Source: Ostrinia nubilalis
Lineage: Eukaryota > Arthropoda > Insecta > Lepidoptera > Crambidae
Assembly (NCBI RefSeq): GCF_963855985.1
Contig: NC_087093.1
Coordinates: forward strand, 503,501-567,500
Direction of reading: 5' to 3'
DNA length: 64,000 bases
Part shown: positions 13,501 through 22,373 of the stretch, one piece after another
How positions within the stretch are numbered: position 1 is the stretch's first letter
Layout: each line of letters starts with the position of its first letter
Notes under the pieces: model-generated
What the model saw: only the letters and a program-made list of their open reading frames with translations
Databases searched by the model: none
Told to the model about the DNA's origin: nothing
Program-made: the position numbers and the translations under genes

Positions 13501-16500
13501 TAAACCCACCAAATAACGTTTTCTTATTCCCTTGAAATGTGGTAGGGTAAACTGCCAGTCATTGGACACTTAAGAAAGTTATTTACTGAATTTAAAATAG
13601 CATTTCTATTTCAACAACTGAGAGATTCCGACTGATGGAGATAAATAGTAGGGAATTTAGTGCAAGAACCCCTCCACTTTGGTATAGAAGGCTCATTTTT
13701 GCAACAGTGGTTCTTTGGGTGCTCCTGAGTGGATTTCCGTCGGTAGACATCGGGAGCCCCCCCTGTGGTAGCAGGGGGAGGGGGGGCAAGTTTCCTTCCG
13801 CCACGCTTCACTTTAAGGCCCATATCTTCAAAACTATGGGTATTAGGGCAAGTGTGGTATTATTTTCGGATAATTAAAGGATGGCGAATTCATTTCTAGA
13901 ACAAACTTTTTGCCTTTTCATACAAAAAAATAGAAATATTGAGTAAAATTCACAAAAACCAAAAAGTATTTTTTTAAATAAACGTCGTTTACTTTTAAAC
14001 CACTGGAGATAATCTAATAAAAAAATATGACCTGAAAGCTACATTTATCAGGATTATAAAAATATAACATTGTATGGTACTTTTTTCGCAAAAAGTGGGT
14101 GAAAAAAATTTTTTCTTCAGGACACAGCGGGCGAATTTTATTGTGCATCGGAAAAAAATATTTATTTTATCCATGAATTCATACTATTTGGTTCATAAGC
14201 AAGCAAGGATTATTATTTTAGAATTTATTTAGAGTTGCTGGCACATCAATCCCAACTAATATTATAAATGCGAAAGTAACTCTGTCTGTCTGTCTGTCTG
14301 TTACGCTTTCCCGCTTAAAAATTGATATGCTCATTTATAAATGTTTGCAGAAATTCCCGAAGAAACTTATTATTATTGCAGGGGACCTTAATATAAATAT
14401 GCTTGAAAAAAATCAAAACTCCTCTAGGTTTTCGGATATACTAACAAAATATAATCTGAAGTTACACATCAACGACCCTACTCGGGGTAACGCATGTCTT
14501 GACTTAATAGTTAGTAATATAAAAAATGCTACTGGCTCCGTCTTGTCTCTTTTTCTATCAGACCATGATACTGCACAGGTTCTGAAATTTAATGTTGAAC
14601 AAAAAAAGGAAAACCCAACACATTATTTTACATTTAATAGATGCTACACACAGGAAAATATGATTAAATTTAAGGAGTATTTGAGATGTCTAACGTTTCA
14701 TAATATTTATTTGCAAAAAGATTTGAATATGGCTTATAATGAATTTCATGAAATGCTCCAACTAATTTATAAATTATGCTTTCCTGAAACAAGAGTCAAA
14801 AACTTCACACCATCTAAGATAAAATGGATGACAAAAGGTCTTAAAAGAAGTAGCATTGTGAAAAGAAAACTTAGATTTAAATATTATTATGAAAAGAATT
14901 ACACTAATCGAATAAATTACATTAAATATAATAAACTCTATCAAAAATGTATCTACCACTCTAAAAAAATTACCAACCAAAAATATGTATCACGCAGCAA
15001 AAATGCATGCAAAGCAACCTGGGCAGTCATTAAAGGTGAAATGACCAGTTCAAAAGTTAGGAACTATATTAACAAAATAATAGAAAATGGCCAGGAATAT
15101 ACAGACCCTGAAAAAATTGCCTCGGCATTTAACAATCATTTTATTGACAATAGTAGTAATATATCATTAAATACACCAATTAACACACAAAAAATTGCAA
15201 ATGCAGGTTATGTACAAAACAGTATCTTTTTAACACCAGTTACTGCACACACCATCAATAGAATTATAATGTCACTAAAGAATACTAAGTCTGAGGGTTA
15301 TGACTCCGTAAGTACAAAAGTTGTTAAAATATGCAAAGAAGAACTATCTCCAATTCTGGCTTTCTTAGTCAATCTTTCACTACAAAATGGGCAATTTCCA
15401 GAAAAATTAAAGATTTCTGTTATCAAGCCGTTATACAAAAAGGGAGAAAAAGCCAACCTAGGAAATTACCGACCAATAGCACTACTACCGGTTTTCTCGA
15501 AAATTTTTGAAAGGGTTATGCATTCACAGCTCACTGAATTTTTAAATAAATATGGAATAATAGCACAAAATCAATATGGATTCCAAAAAAAGAAATCTAC
15601 CATACATGCAGCATTTGACCTTGTAAACGAGGTGATGCAAAGCGTCAACGACAAGAAATACACAACAGTGATGTTTCTTGACATGACGAAAGCTTTTGAC
15701 TGTGTATCTCATGATCAACTTATAAGAAAGCTAGAACGTAGTGGAATCAGAGGACCGGCGTTGGGTTGGTTAGAGTCCTATGTTACAGGTAGAAGTCAAT
15801 ATGTTGAAGTAACTCAACTTGATTCTAACCATACAGCTCAGACATATAGATCCGATTTTCGAGAAAATAAATGCGGCGTCCCACAAGGAAGTGTGCTGGG
15901 TCCTTTGCTATTCGTTTTATATATAAATGACCTACCAGAAATAACGAAACAAAAAACCATTTTATTTGCGGACGACATATCTGTTATAATATCAACTAAT
16001 AATAATTCTTCACTGGAACAACACAAAGTTGACATTGTAAATACACTGACATCGATAATACAATGGCTTAATAGTAATAATCTTCAAATTAATTTAACGA
16101 AAACTAATATTGTAAATTTTAATAATTTTAAAAATCAATCAGTTGACATCAATATCAATGGCAAAGTTTTGCAAACCACTACAAATGCTGAGTTTTTAGG
16201 TATAAGAATAGATACAAAGCTCACTTGGGCAGATCAAATAGACCGGGTTTGCAACAGAGTTAATGGATTTGTCTTCGCTCTGTATAAACTGACCAGGATC
16301 TCAAATGTTAATACAGCAATTACATCCTACTACGCTTATGTTGAATCCATTTTAAGATATGGCCTCATAATCTGGGGAAATGGAACAGACATCAATAAAC
16401 TGTTCATTGCACAGAAACGTTGCATCAGAGCCATGTGTAACATAGCCCCTGATGTCTCATGTAAGCCTTATTTTCAATTGTTAAAAATTTTGCCTCTTCC

Positions 16501-19500
16501 GTGCCTGTATATTCTTCAGGTTAGTTTATTTGTAAGAAATAACAATTGGAAATTCACGCAAGCGAGGGATGTCAATCAAAGGTCGGTTCGAAATCCACAC
16601 AGGCTAGTTCTGGAAATGGTACCAAAAACTCGACGATTTCAAAAAAACTGTTATTCTATGTGTAAAACAATTTATAACAAGATACCAAATCGCTTTAAAG
16701 AACTGCATATAAATCGATTCAAGTCAGCTTTGCGCACATGGCTTTTGGAAAGAAGCTTTTACTCGATTGCTGAATTTTTAAAATATAAGGAATAATAATT
16801 TATAATCATTAGTCGATGCAGGGTTTAATTTGCTTGTATTTGATTGTTTGTGTTTGTGACGTCATGACTTAATGTAATACTGACTAATATTGTATTCTAC
16901 TATAAATGTGGATACTTACTACTGAAAATCAATATTAATAAGATATTTAATGTTAATCGACATTTCATGATTATGTAATACCAATCGACATTTAATAGTA
17001 TGTAACATCAATCGACATTTAATAATAATAATATACATGTAATACCAATCTACATTTACCTAATCTATAATTTGCATGCTAACTGACATTGGCTAAATAG
17101 GACTGCACTTTTATAAAATACCATTCACCACTTATGTATTTACCCTATTTATAAGCAAATAAAGAATTTGAATTTGAATTTGAATTTGAATTAAACCTCG
17201 CAACCGATTTTGATGAAATTTGGCATAGAGATAGTTTGAGTCCCGGGAAAGAACATAGGATAGTTTTTATCCCGGTTTTTGAAACAGGGACGCGCGCGAT
17301 AAAGTTTTTCTGTGACAGACAAAATTCCACGCGGGCGAAGCCGCGGGCGGAAAGCTAGTCTACCATAATTTGTATTTTTTCGTCAATTGATTTTGAACTC
17401 TATGTGTGAGACATAGGGTTGAAAATAGCTTAAATACATTTTAATATTGAAAATATCATAAGAAGAAAGCACTAAATAAAGAACTTTAATTTGTCTAAAC
17501 GTCTTAATGATTATTATTATTTTAATTAACACTTTTATTTCTACATACTATATACTATTGTACCAGTGATTTAACGGAAAGGTAAGTGTGAGGAAAATGA
17601 GGTTTCACAATCATAGTACGGGAGATATTTTTAGCACAAAGGTTACGGCTGTGACCGTTTTAGTTGTTTTTTTCAGACAGCACCAGCTTCTGCACTACTT
17701 CTTGCACTTACATCTCACCATTTCCAGGCAAGCCTCGGCAGCTACGGGCAAACCGGTCCATGTAGGCTCCATCTTGCTATCGGCTCTGGTCCACCCCCAA
17801 CCAGTCGGGTAAAGGGAAGACTGAGTCGGTTGCTTGCAACTAATCCTATACGCGAACCCCTTGGATTGATCTAATAAGTAAGTGGATAGATCTTGAACAA
17901 GGGACGACTAGAAAAGAGGACCAAAATCCCAACAAAACAGCCTAATCTGGTTTACAGACAGCTCAAAGATGCAGTAGCGGCGTAGGGGGGGGGGGGGCGG
18001 GCTGCCCCGGGTGCCAAGCATCAGAGGGTGACACATGTCGCACAGATTAGTACTCACTGGCGCATCTGCATAGCAAGTCTGCGGTCTATGTTTTTAAATT
18101 TAAATATTTAAATATCCTTAGACATTTTACACTGCCCTTCTAGTCCCAAACTAAGCAAAGCTTGTACTATGGGTACTAGACAACGGATATAAATATACTT
18201 AAATACTTTTTTTTTTGTAAATACATACTTATTATACATAGAAAACACCCAGTCCAATACAAACAACAACTGGGGGTTACCAGGGGGTGCCTTAGGACTT
18301 ACATCGCCACTGCAAAGATGGCCTTGGGAACGGGAACGGGCGTCTACTGTAAACACTTCGAACATAGTGAACGCTTAAAGAGGTTTGCTACAGTGTTTCA
18401 AGCTGAATTCTACGCTATAATATGTGTGCACTAAAGAACAGGGGTGTAAAAAACGCAACATTTACATCCTGATTCACAGCCAGGCAGCACTCAAACAAAA
18501 AGCCATCGCCTCAGTGAAGGTTGAGTCTAGAATTATTCTAGATGCAATCTTAAAGATGAACAAACTCGGAAGGCATAAAAGTGTCACTGATGTGGGATAC
18601 CTGGACATACACTGATCAAATGCAATGGGAGAGCCGACAGTCTAGCGAAACTAGGGTCAGATGCGATACCTATTGGGTCAGAACTGATACTTACCTTTAT
18701 CTAACGGCATACCTCATGGCCATATTCCAAGAAGCACAGTGCTGAATGGGAAATCTCCAACGATATAAGATAAGCCTCTCCAAATCATTTCTAAAGGGAA
18801 ACACAGGGTCATGGAGAAAACTCATTAAGCGGAAATAAAAGGTACCTAAGCCCAAGAAATTACTGGTACGCGAACGAACCACATGTCCCACAAAATGGGC
18901 CTAACAACAGAAGACAGCTTTCGAGCATGTGGAATACATGTGGGGACCATGAATCAATACTGTAAGAATGGGTCTGCTCGGGTCAGCATAACCGGCATCA
19001 GAAGGCTTAGAAGGCTTTCACTCAGACGCTTAATTCACCTAATGGATAGGATTTTTTTGGATGATAGGGAATAAAAAAATGGAGCATATGGATCCTAATG
19101 GGTCGCTGTGGACTACGCTTAGACCTAGCTTAGCTTAGGCCCTACATAAGAGAACCCAGACAGCAGCAGCAGCTTTGTATCAGCCTTGGCTACTGGCAGT
19201 ATATCAAGGGATTCGCGTATAGGATCAGGTGCAAGCAACCGACTCGAGTCTTCCCTTTACCCGACTGGTTGGGGGTGGACCAGAGTCGATAGCAAGATGG
19301 AGCCTACATGGACCGGTTTGCCCGTAGCTGCCGCGGCTTGCCTGGAAATGGTGAGATGTAAGTGCAAGAAGTAGTGCAGAAACTGGTGCTGTCTGAAAAA
19401 AACAACTAAAACGGTCACACCCGTAACCTTTGTGCTAAAAATATCTCCCGTACTATGATTGTTAAACCTCATTTTCCTCACACTTACCTTTCCGTTAAAT

Positions 19501-21878
19501 CACTGGGACAATAGTATGTAGAAATAAGTGTTAATTATTAAAATAATAATAATCATTAAGACGTTTAGACAAATTAAAGTTCTTTATTTAGTGCTTTCTT
19601 CTTATGATATTTTCAATATTAAAATGTATTTAAGCTATTTTCAACCCTATGTCTCACACATAGAGTTCAAAATCAATTGACGAAAAAATACAAATTATGG
19701 TAGATTGATGTGCCAGCAACTCTAAATAAATTCTAAAATAATAATCCTTGCTTGCTTATGAACCAAATAGTATGAATTCATGGATAAAATAAATATTTTT
19801 TTCCGATGCGCAATAAAATTCGCCCGCTGTGTTCTGAAGAAAAAAATTTTTTCACCCACTTTTTGCGAAAAAAGTACCATACAATGTTATATGTTTATAA
19901 TCCTGATAAATGTAGCTTTCAGGTCATATTTTTTTTATTAGATTATCTCCAGTGGTTTAAAAGTAAACGACGTTTATTTAAAAAAATACTTTTTGGTTTT
20001 TGTGAATTTTACTCAATATTTCTATTTTTTTGTATGAAAAGGCAAAAAGTTTGTTCTAGAAATGAATTCGCCATCCTTTAATTATCCGAAAATGATACCA
20101 CACTTGCCCTAATACCCATAGTTTTGAAGATATGGGCCTTAAAGTGAAGCGCGGCGGAAGAAAACTTGCCCCCCCTCCCCCTGCTACCACAGGGGGGGCT
20201 CCCGATGTCTACCGACGGAAATCCACTCAGGAGGACCCAAAGAACCACTGTTGCAAAAATGAGCCTTCTATACCAAAGTGGAGGGGTCTCCATACAAATC
20301 ATTGCACTAAATTCCCTACTAAAAAGGGCGTTTTTTTAAGGAATATTAATTTTAAGAAAATTCAAGGGTTGTTTTGTCCAATGACTGGCAGCGTCCAATG
20401 ACTGTCGGTTTACCCTAGTGGAAATTATGTGCAGCGACATAAGGTAGCAAAAGTGAAAAACGTGCTGGAAAGCAGCATATTTATCATCATCATTTCAGTT
20501 ACAACCTCCACTGCCGAATCCTCCTCCAATGATTTCCATATAGACCGGTTACTAGCGGCCTACAACGGCTACAACCAACGCCTTCCTGATACCTTTATGA
20601 GCATGTTATCAAACCAAAATATAGAAGCTATGTTCACGTGGTCACATGGCGTATTTTTATCCAAAATACCCCGCGGCAATCTGGCTGTGTCACTGAGCTG
20701 ATGAGTACCTGTAGAATCCAGCAGGCCGCCGGCTTCTGCCCCCAGCGGCGGCGGCGGCGGCGGCGGGGGCGGCGGCAGCGGCGCGGGGAAGTGCGCGGTG
20801 ATGGATGACGTCACGCGGTGCAGCCCGCACAGCAGCTCGCAGCCCACCAGCGTCACCACGCCGCTCACGGGGCTGCCAGGAGCATAGTGTCGTGTTTGTT
20901 ACACCTACATAACTCAACAATGACTAATGCCCGTTTTCACCATCAATCCGTAATTTTTAAGCGACCCCTATGACAACAATATTCCTGATATTTGTTACCA
21001 TAGGGAAAAATTAGGCATTGATGGTGAAAACGGGGGATGGGCATAAGTCGATTTTAACGATTTCTGATTTGTTGGATTCCTTTTTGTCTTGAATAGCAGA
21101 ATAACTATTAAAATATCGGAAAATATTAAGTAAAAAAATTAAAACAAAATGGTTAAATTAATGCTACGAGTATTTTCTGTAATTGACACACATCACACAT
21201 TTATTGATTGGGCGGTATGAATTTCGCCCGACCAGCTAGTTTGAAATAAAATAGTAAATAAAAATAAGAAGAGTTAAAATAAAAAAAATAACTCACCAAA
21301 ATTTTATTAACTCTTTGGGATTAGCGCCATCGTTGACTCGTAGCAAGAATTCGGCCAGAAATAAATCTAGCCACGTTGATTTCTGAAAATTAGGACTCGT
21401 TTAACCTTGAAACCTTAAGAAGGAGTCATTTAAAATTACTATTGTGACATAATAGGTCGAAAATACACCGGTTTCTAAATTGAGAAGTAATTTGCATCAA
21501 TAAACGACATCCGCCCGAGGATGGTACGCCGCAGTTGCAGTCAATAATTTTATTTCAAGGCAATAGGATGACATGCGTTGTATGGACTATCATCCACTAT
21601 CCAGATGAGCCTGAACGATAGTATTGTAATTTGCGGTTTATTTTTCTAATAAGTGTATTTAATAAAAATAAAACATACAAGAGTGATTGAAATGACTTTT
21701 CTTTTCACTGAGGTAAAGATTTTATATTCGTAATTCTTGTCAAAGCGGAATAGACGCTTGTACATTTATGCAAATAAATAAGGAGTATGTGTAAGCTCAC
21801 CTCGTATGTACCGGTTTCAGACTTGAAGAAGTGCTCCCAGTAAATCTTGAGCGCATCGGGCTCCTCCTCAGCCGCCAT
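4358..21878 (-). CDS. LYST: LYST / mauve-like lysosomal trafficking regulator, N-terminal part (7 exons; continues beyond the left edge)
   Basis: Seven exons on the minus strand join in order 21801-21878, 21297-21382, 20709-20872, 13336-13478, 9538-9707, 7033-9293 and 4358-4542. Every donor is GT, every acceptor AG, and all phases agree, giving 1,029 codons without a stop. LYST is a giant BEACH-family scaffold that controls lysosome and lysosome-related organelle size; its BEACH and WD40 domains would lie beyond the left edge. The match is to the helical N-terminal region: basic stretch KRVRS, a Cys/Arg/His-rich segment ending HHHHD, ACCVAV, GACCCFPP, CAVC, then LDNHASVLHATVGHLL and a hydrophobic repeat block. 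I recognise the same order in vertebrate LYST. Family assignment is from memory of that protein, not a search. The start ATG has an upstream in-frame TGA. Exons are extremely GC-rich while introns are AT-rich and TE-filled. Confidence 0.9.
4667..6416 (+). mobile_element. Degenerate Tc1-like DNA transposon
   Basis: Inverted ends begin CAGTCGTGGTCAACTAATTA and are flanked by TA on both sides (4665-4666, 6417-6418), the target preference of the Tc1/mariner superfamily. A second inner copy of the ATTAGGGAC motif occurs near each end (about 4900 and 6175). The transposase inside is broken. It lies in LYST intron 6. Confidence 0.9.
5147..6060 (+). pseudogene. Tc1-type transposase remnant
   Basis: The first open part (5147-5464) holds the DNA-binding region, with TVRRRLVEAKL and GRVPRKVPLLK. 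After a stop at 5462 the remaining pieces are readable only by changing frame: NVLFSDE near 5487 (first catalytic Asp), HDNDPKHTA near 5765 (second) and LDWPENNSDLSPIEL near 5836 (last catalytic region). These are the hallmark blocks of Tc1 DDE transposases, which cut and paste elements into TA sites. Several stops and shifts separate them, so no active protein is made. Confidence 0.85.
6419..7032. other. LYST intron 6, unique AT-rich part
   Basis: Lies between the Tc1 element and exon 6. Nothing recognisable apart from the exon 6 donor at 7031-7032. Confidence 0.6.
7033..9293 (-). CDS. LYST: LYST coding exon 6 (large exon)
   Basis: 2,261 bases from acceptor TTCTCTTAG|ATCACG to donor GCGG|GTGAGT; 753 codons with one base borrowed at each end. 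An acidic/basic linker (RLKRKSIKESEPSSESG) is followed by SPADDFDYF, helical repeat-like sequence, the His/Cys-rich LYST segment and a C-terminal helical block. The middle (about 7.9-8.35 kb) is almost pure G+C and codes mostly Ala, Arg, Gly and Pro. Because of this composition the other frames also stay open, including a 659-codon antisense frame that is not a gene. Confidence 0.92.
9538..9707 (-). CDS. LYST: LYST coding exon 5
   Basis: Acceptor ACCTCCAG|GGACTA and donor AACAA|GTAATG. 56 codons (GLSCCRQLSSVLVWVFGEL...HQLFSN) plus two bases AA, completed to AAA by the first base of exon 6. Confidence 0.87.
9708..11170. other. LYST intron 4, AT-rich part without recognised features
   Basis: No coding potential, tRNA or clear repeat ends seen. 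The acceptor of exon 5 is at 9708-9709. Confidence 0.5.
11180..11573 (+). mobile_element. 3' fragment of an RTE-type LINE
   Basis: The reading frame ending at 11553 encodes RAMLGVSLRDRIRNEEIRRR, KWQWAGHIARRADGRWG, SVGRPPTRWTDDLVKVAG and QQWTSFG, the characteristic C-terminal end of lepidopteran RTE-clade reverse transcriptase proteins. It is followed at once by a short (CGAA)n tail (11551-11572), as expected of an RTE 3' end. 5'-truncated, on the strand opposite to LYST, in intron 4. Confidence 0.85.
12453..12510 (-). repeat. Duplicated 3' end of LYST exon 4 with splice donor, copy 1
   Basis: Repeats the last coding bases and donor of exon 4 (AACCTGCTGGAGACACTCAC), about 0.9 kb downstream of the real exon in transcript direction. 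Coding part diverged (GCTCGCAGCACCGC). Confidence 0.8.
12511..12720. mobile_element. Hairpin-shaped RTE 3' fragment pair (first)
   Basis: Arms at about 12526-12590 and 12645-12710 are inverted copies (CATAGGACGTCCACTGCTGAA / TTCAGCAGTGGATGTCCTATG). These are RTE 3' sequences facing each other, ending in ATGATGATG microsatellite next to the second copy of the LYST exon end. Confidence 0.75.
12726..12781 (-). repeat. Duplicated 3' end of LYST exon 4 with splice donor, copy 2
   Basis: Near-identical to the real exon 4 end at 13316-13370, with donor GTGAGT intact. It lies between two RTE-derived hairpins. Confidence 0.82.
12782..12995. mobile_element. Hairpin-shaped RTE 3' fragment pair (second)
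   Basis: Same arrangement as 12511-12720: inverted arms around about 12795-12860 and 12917-12985, beginning GTCATCATCAT and ending GATGATGATG. Confidence 0.75.
13336..13478 (-). CDS. LYST: LYST coding exon 4
   Basis: Acceptor TGCACAG|AGTCGG and donor GTCGAG|GTGAGTG. It encodes 47 codons (SESPPEARPGSLF...LLRALGVE) and ends in phase 0. Two truncated copies of its last roughly 35 bases plus donor lie in the following intron at about 12726 and 12453. Confidence 0.87.
14323..17192 (+). mobile_element. 5'-truncated CR1/Jockey-group LINE
   Basis: Holds one long open frame with endonuclease C-terminus and reverse transcriptase, followed by about 400 bases of 3' UTR and a tail of GAATTTGAATTT repeats (17166-17192). 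A short repeat tail in place of poly(A) is usual in CR1-type LINEs. Inserted into the SINE at 14250-17360. Confidence 0.88.
14327..16795 (+). CDS. LINE ORF2: endonuclease C-terminus plus reverse transcriptase
   Basis: 822 codons without a stop. Residues 19-24 (GDLNIN) and 78-81 (SDHD) are the last motifs of an apurinic/apyrimidinic-type endonuclease, so the N-terminal half of that domain is missing. The reverse transcriptase follows: LYKKGEKANLGNYRPIALLP, FLDMTKAFDCVSH, GVPQGSVLGPLLF and the catalytic FADD at residues 547-550. Such proteins nick target DNA and copy the LINE RNA into it. The first ATG shown lies in truncated sequence and is unlikely to be a natural start. The intact catalytic residues suggest a fairly young insertion. 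Confidence 0.92.
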   Translation: MLIYKCLQKFPKKLIIIAGDLNINMLEKNQNSSRFSDILTKYNLKLHINDPTRGNACLDLIVSNIKNATGSVLSLFLSDHDTAQVLKFNVEQKKENPTHYFTFNRCYTQENMIKFKEYLRCLTFHNIYLQKDLNMAYNEFHEMLQLIYKLCFPETRVKNFTPSKIKWMTKGLKRSSIVKRKLRFKYYYEKNYTNRINYIKYNKLYQKCIYHSKKITNQKYVSRSKNACKATWAVIKGEMTSSKVRNYINKIIENGQEYTDPEKIASAFNNHFIDNSSNISLNTPINTQKIANAGYVQNSIFLTPVTAHTINRIIMSLKNTKSEGYDSVSTKVVKICKEELSPILAFLVNLSLQNGQFPEKLKISVIKPLYKKGEKANLGNYRPIALLPVFSKIFERVMHSQLTEFLNKYGIIAQNQYGFQKKKSTIHAAFDLVNEVMQSVNDKKYTTVMFLDMTKAFDCVSHDQLIRKLERSGIRGPALGWLESYVTGRSQYVEVTQLDSNHTAQTYRSDFRENKCGVPQGSVLGPLLFVLYINDLPEITKQKTILFADDISVIISTNNNSSLEQHKVDIVNTLTSIIQWLNSNNLQINLTKTNIVNFNNFKNQSVDININGKVLQTTTNAEFLGIRIDTKLTWADQIDRVCNRVNGFVFALYKLTRISNVNTAITSYYAYVESILRYGLIIWGNGTDINKLFIAQKRCIRAMCNIAPDVSCKPYFQLLKILPLPCLYILQVSLFVRNNNWKFTQARDVNQRSVRNPHRLVLEMVPKTRRFQKNCYSMCKTIYNKIPNRFKELHINRFKSALRTWLLERSFYSIAEFLKYKE
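18108..18310 (+). mobile_element. SINE body fragment (CTTAGACATTTTACACTG family)
   Basis: Matches the body of the tRNA-derived SINE at 40225-40490 (shared CCTTAGACATTTTACACTG, GACAACGGATATAAA and ACACCCAGTCCAATACAAA) but lacks the tRNA-like end. Confidence 0.7.
18325..19120 (+). pseudogene. Decayed RNase H / C-terminal region of a non-LTR retrotransposon
   Basis: Readable pieces in changing frames: GVYCKH and TVFQAEFYAI (about 18325-18415), then IYILIHSQAALKQKAIAS (18460-18520), PGHT (about 18603) and KMGLTTEDSFRACG (about 18890-18930). These are the order and motifs of the RNase H domain and zinc-finger-like end found in I/LOA-type LINEs. Multiple stops. It sits in the loop between the inverted arms. 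Confidence 0.7.
20470..20620 (-). mobile_element. RTE-type 3' fragment
   Basis: ATCATCATCATTTCAGTTACAAC, ACTAGCGGCCTACAACGG and CAACGCCTTCCTGATACC are diverged versions of the RTE tail seen at 41569-41865 and 44829-45029. In LYST intron 3 between the foldback element and exon 3. Confidence 0.5.
20709..20872 (-). CDS. LYST: LYST coding exon 3 (polyproline tract)
   Basis: Acceptor CCTGGCAG|CCCC and donor CTACAG|GTACTC. Translation PVSGVVTLVGCELLCGLHRV..., then a run of about a dozen prolines encoded by a GC-rich CCG/CCC stretch, then LGAEAGGLLDST. It ends with one base (G), completed as GAG in exon 4. Confidence 0.87.
20928..21036. mobile_element. Short palindromic MITE
   Basis: Ends CCCGTTTTCACCATCAAT and ATTGATGGTGAAAACGGG are perfect inverted repeats around a core of about 70 bp that also pairs partly. 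Non-coding; in LYST intron 2. Confidence 0.85.
21297..21382 (-). CDS. LYST: LYST coding exon 2
   Basis: Acceptor TTTTCAG|AAATCA and donor TTTG|GTGAGT bound 86 bases. It begins in phase 0 (KSTWLDLFLAEFLL...) and ends with two bases (TG) of a Cys codon that the C of exon 3 completes. It is too short to stand out as an ORF; phase closure between exons 1 and 3 identified it. Confidence 0.88.
21801..21878 (-). CDS. LYST: LYST coding exon 1
   Basis: 26 codons beginning MAAEEEPDALKIYWEHFF and ending at donor GAG|GTGAGC, phase 0. The ATG lies in AGCCATGG context, and an in-frame TGA occurs 21 bases upstream of it, which fixes the start. Confidence 0.88.
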
Positions 21879-21913
21879 GGCTGCTCTGCTTTCGTCCGGT
21901 CAGCGTTTGACAA
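21879..21913 (-). other. LYST: Possible 5' UTR part of LYST exon 1
   Basis: On the minus strand the sequence ATATTCCTAG|TTGTCAA gives a plausible acceptor at 21914-21915, 35 bases before the ATG. If it is used, a non-coding first exon lies further upstream. No TATA box or unmistakable promoter is visible nearby. Confidence 0.35.
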
Positions 21914-22373
21914 CTAGGAATATTAATCAGTTACAATTATATGTATATGATTTGAGCAAGGGCCCTTGCACACCATAGTTTCAGGCGCAGTCGACGCGAG
22001 TTCATGAACGCACGTTGGCTGATTGCTATAGATTGCTTTACTGCATATATTAGTGTAAATTGAATCCACATATTTTATTGATTGATAAAACATCGCGCGC
22101 ACAGCGCGTTTTCATTCATGACCTGCGCATCAAATTTCATGAATAGGCACTAAAAGTGTACCCTTAAATATAAAATAAATTTCTGTTAGGCCTTGTGCAA
22201 ACCCCCTGTACGAGTGCAAGTGTATAATCCTAATCTGTAGGTTTTCTAAGCACGTTATCGAGTAAACTGGTAGATAATACACAAGTGCGTAAATACGATA
22301 AATGCTCACTTTTGTCAATACAGCACTTATCGCACAGTAAATACGGCAGCTTGACAGCTTCAGTATTATTATC

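Larger units (their letters stand above)
14250..17360 (+). mobile_element. SINE split by a LINE insertion
   Basis: The SINE family seen at 2476-2660 appears here in two halves: 14256-14322 (ATTATAAATGCGAAAG, then (CTGT)n) and 17193-17360 (ACCGATTTTGATGAAATT to GCGGAAAGCTAGT). The left arm of the host element is interrupted exactly between these outer limits. Confidence 0.8.
13543..20417. mobile_element. 6.9-kb foldback-type element with about 1.2-kb inverted arms, carrying nested insertions
   Basis: Left end TAGGGTAAACTG and right end CGGTTTACCCTA are inverted, flanked by a 4-bp direct repeat GTGG (13539-13542 and 20418-20421). The left arm runs 13543-14249 and resumes at 17361-17868; the right arm is 19192-20417 in opposite orientation, with small differences. 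No transposase was recognised inside. Several short frames (for example 17588-17812 and its mirror 19257-19481) are simply the two arms. It occupies almost all of LYST intron 3. Confidence 0.85.

Noticed and set aside
20690..20920. Alternative frame of LYST exon 3 rich in Arg/Ala
   Set aside because: Does not close phase with exons 2 and 4; the PVSGVVTL frame does.
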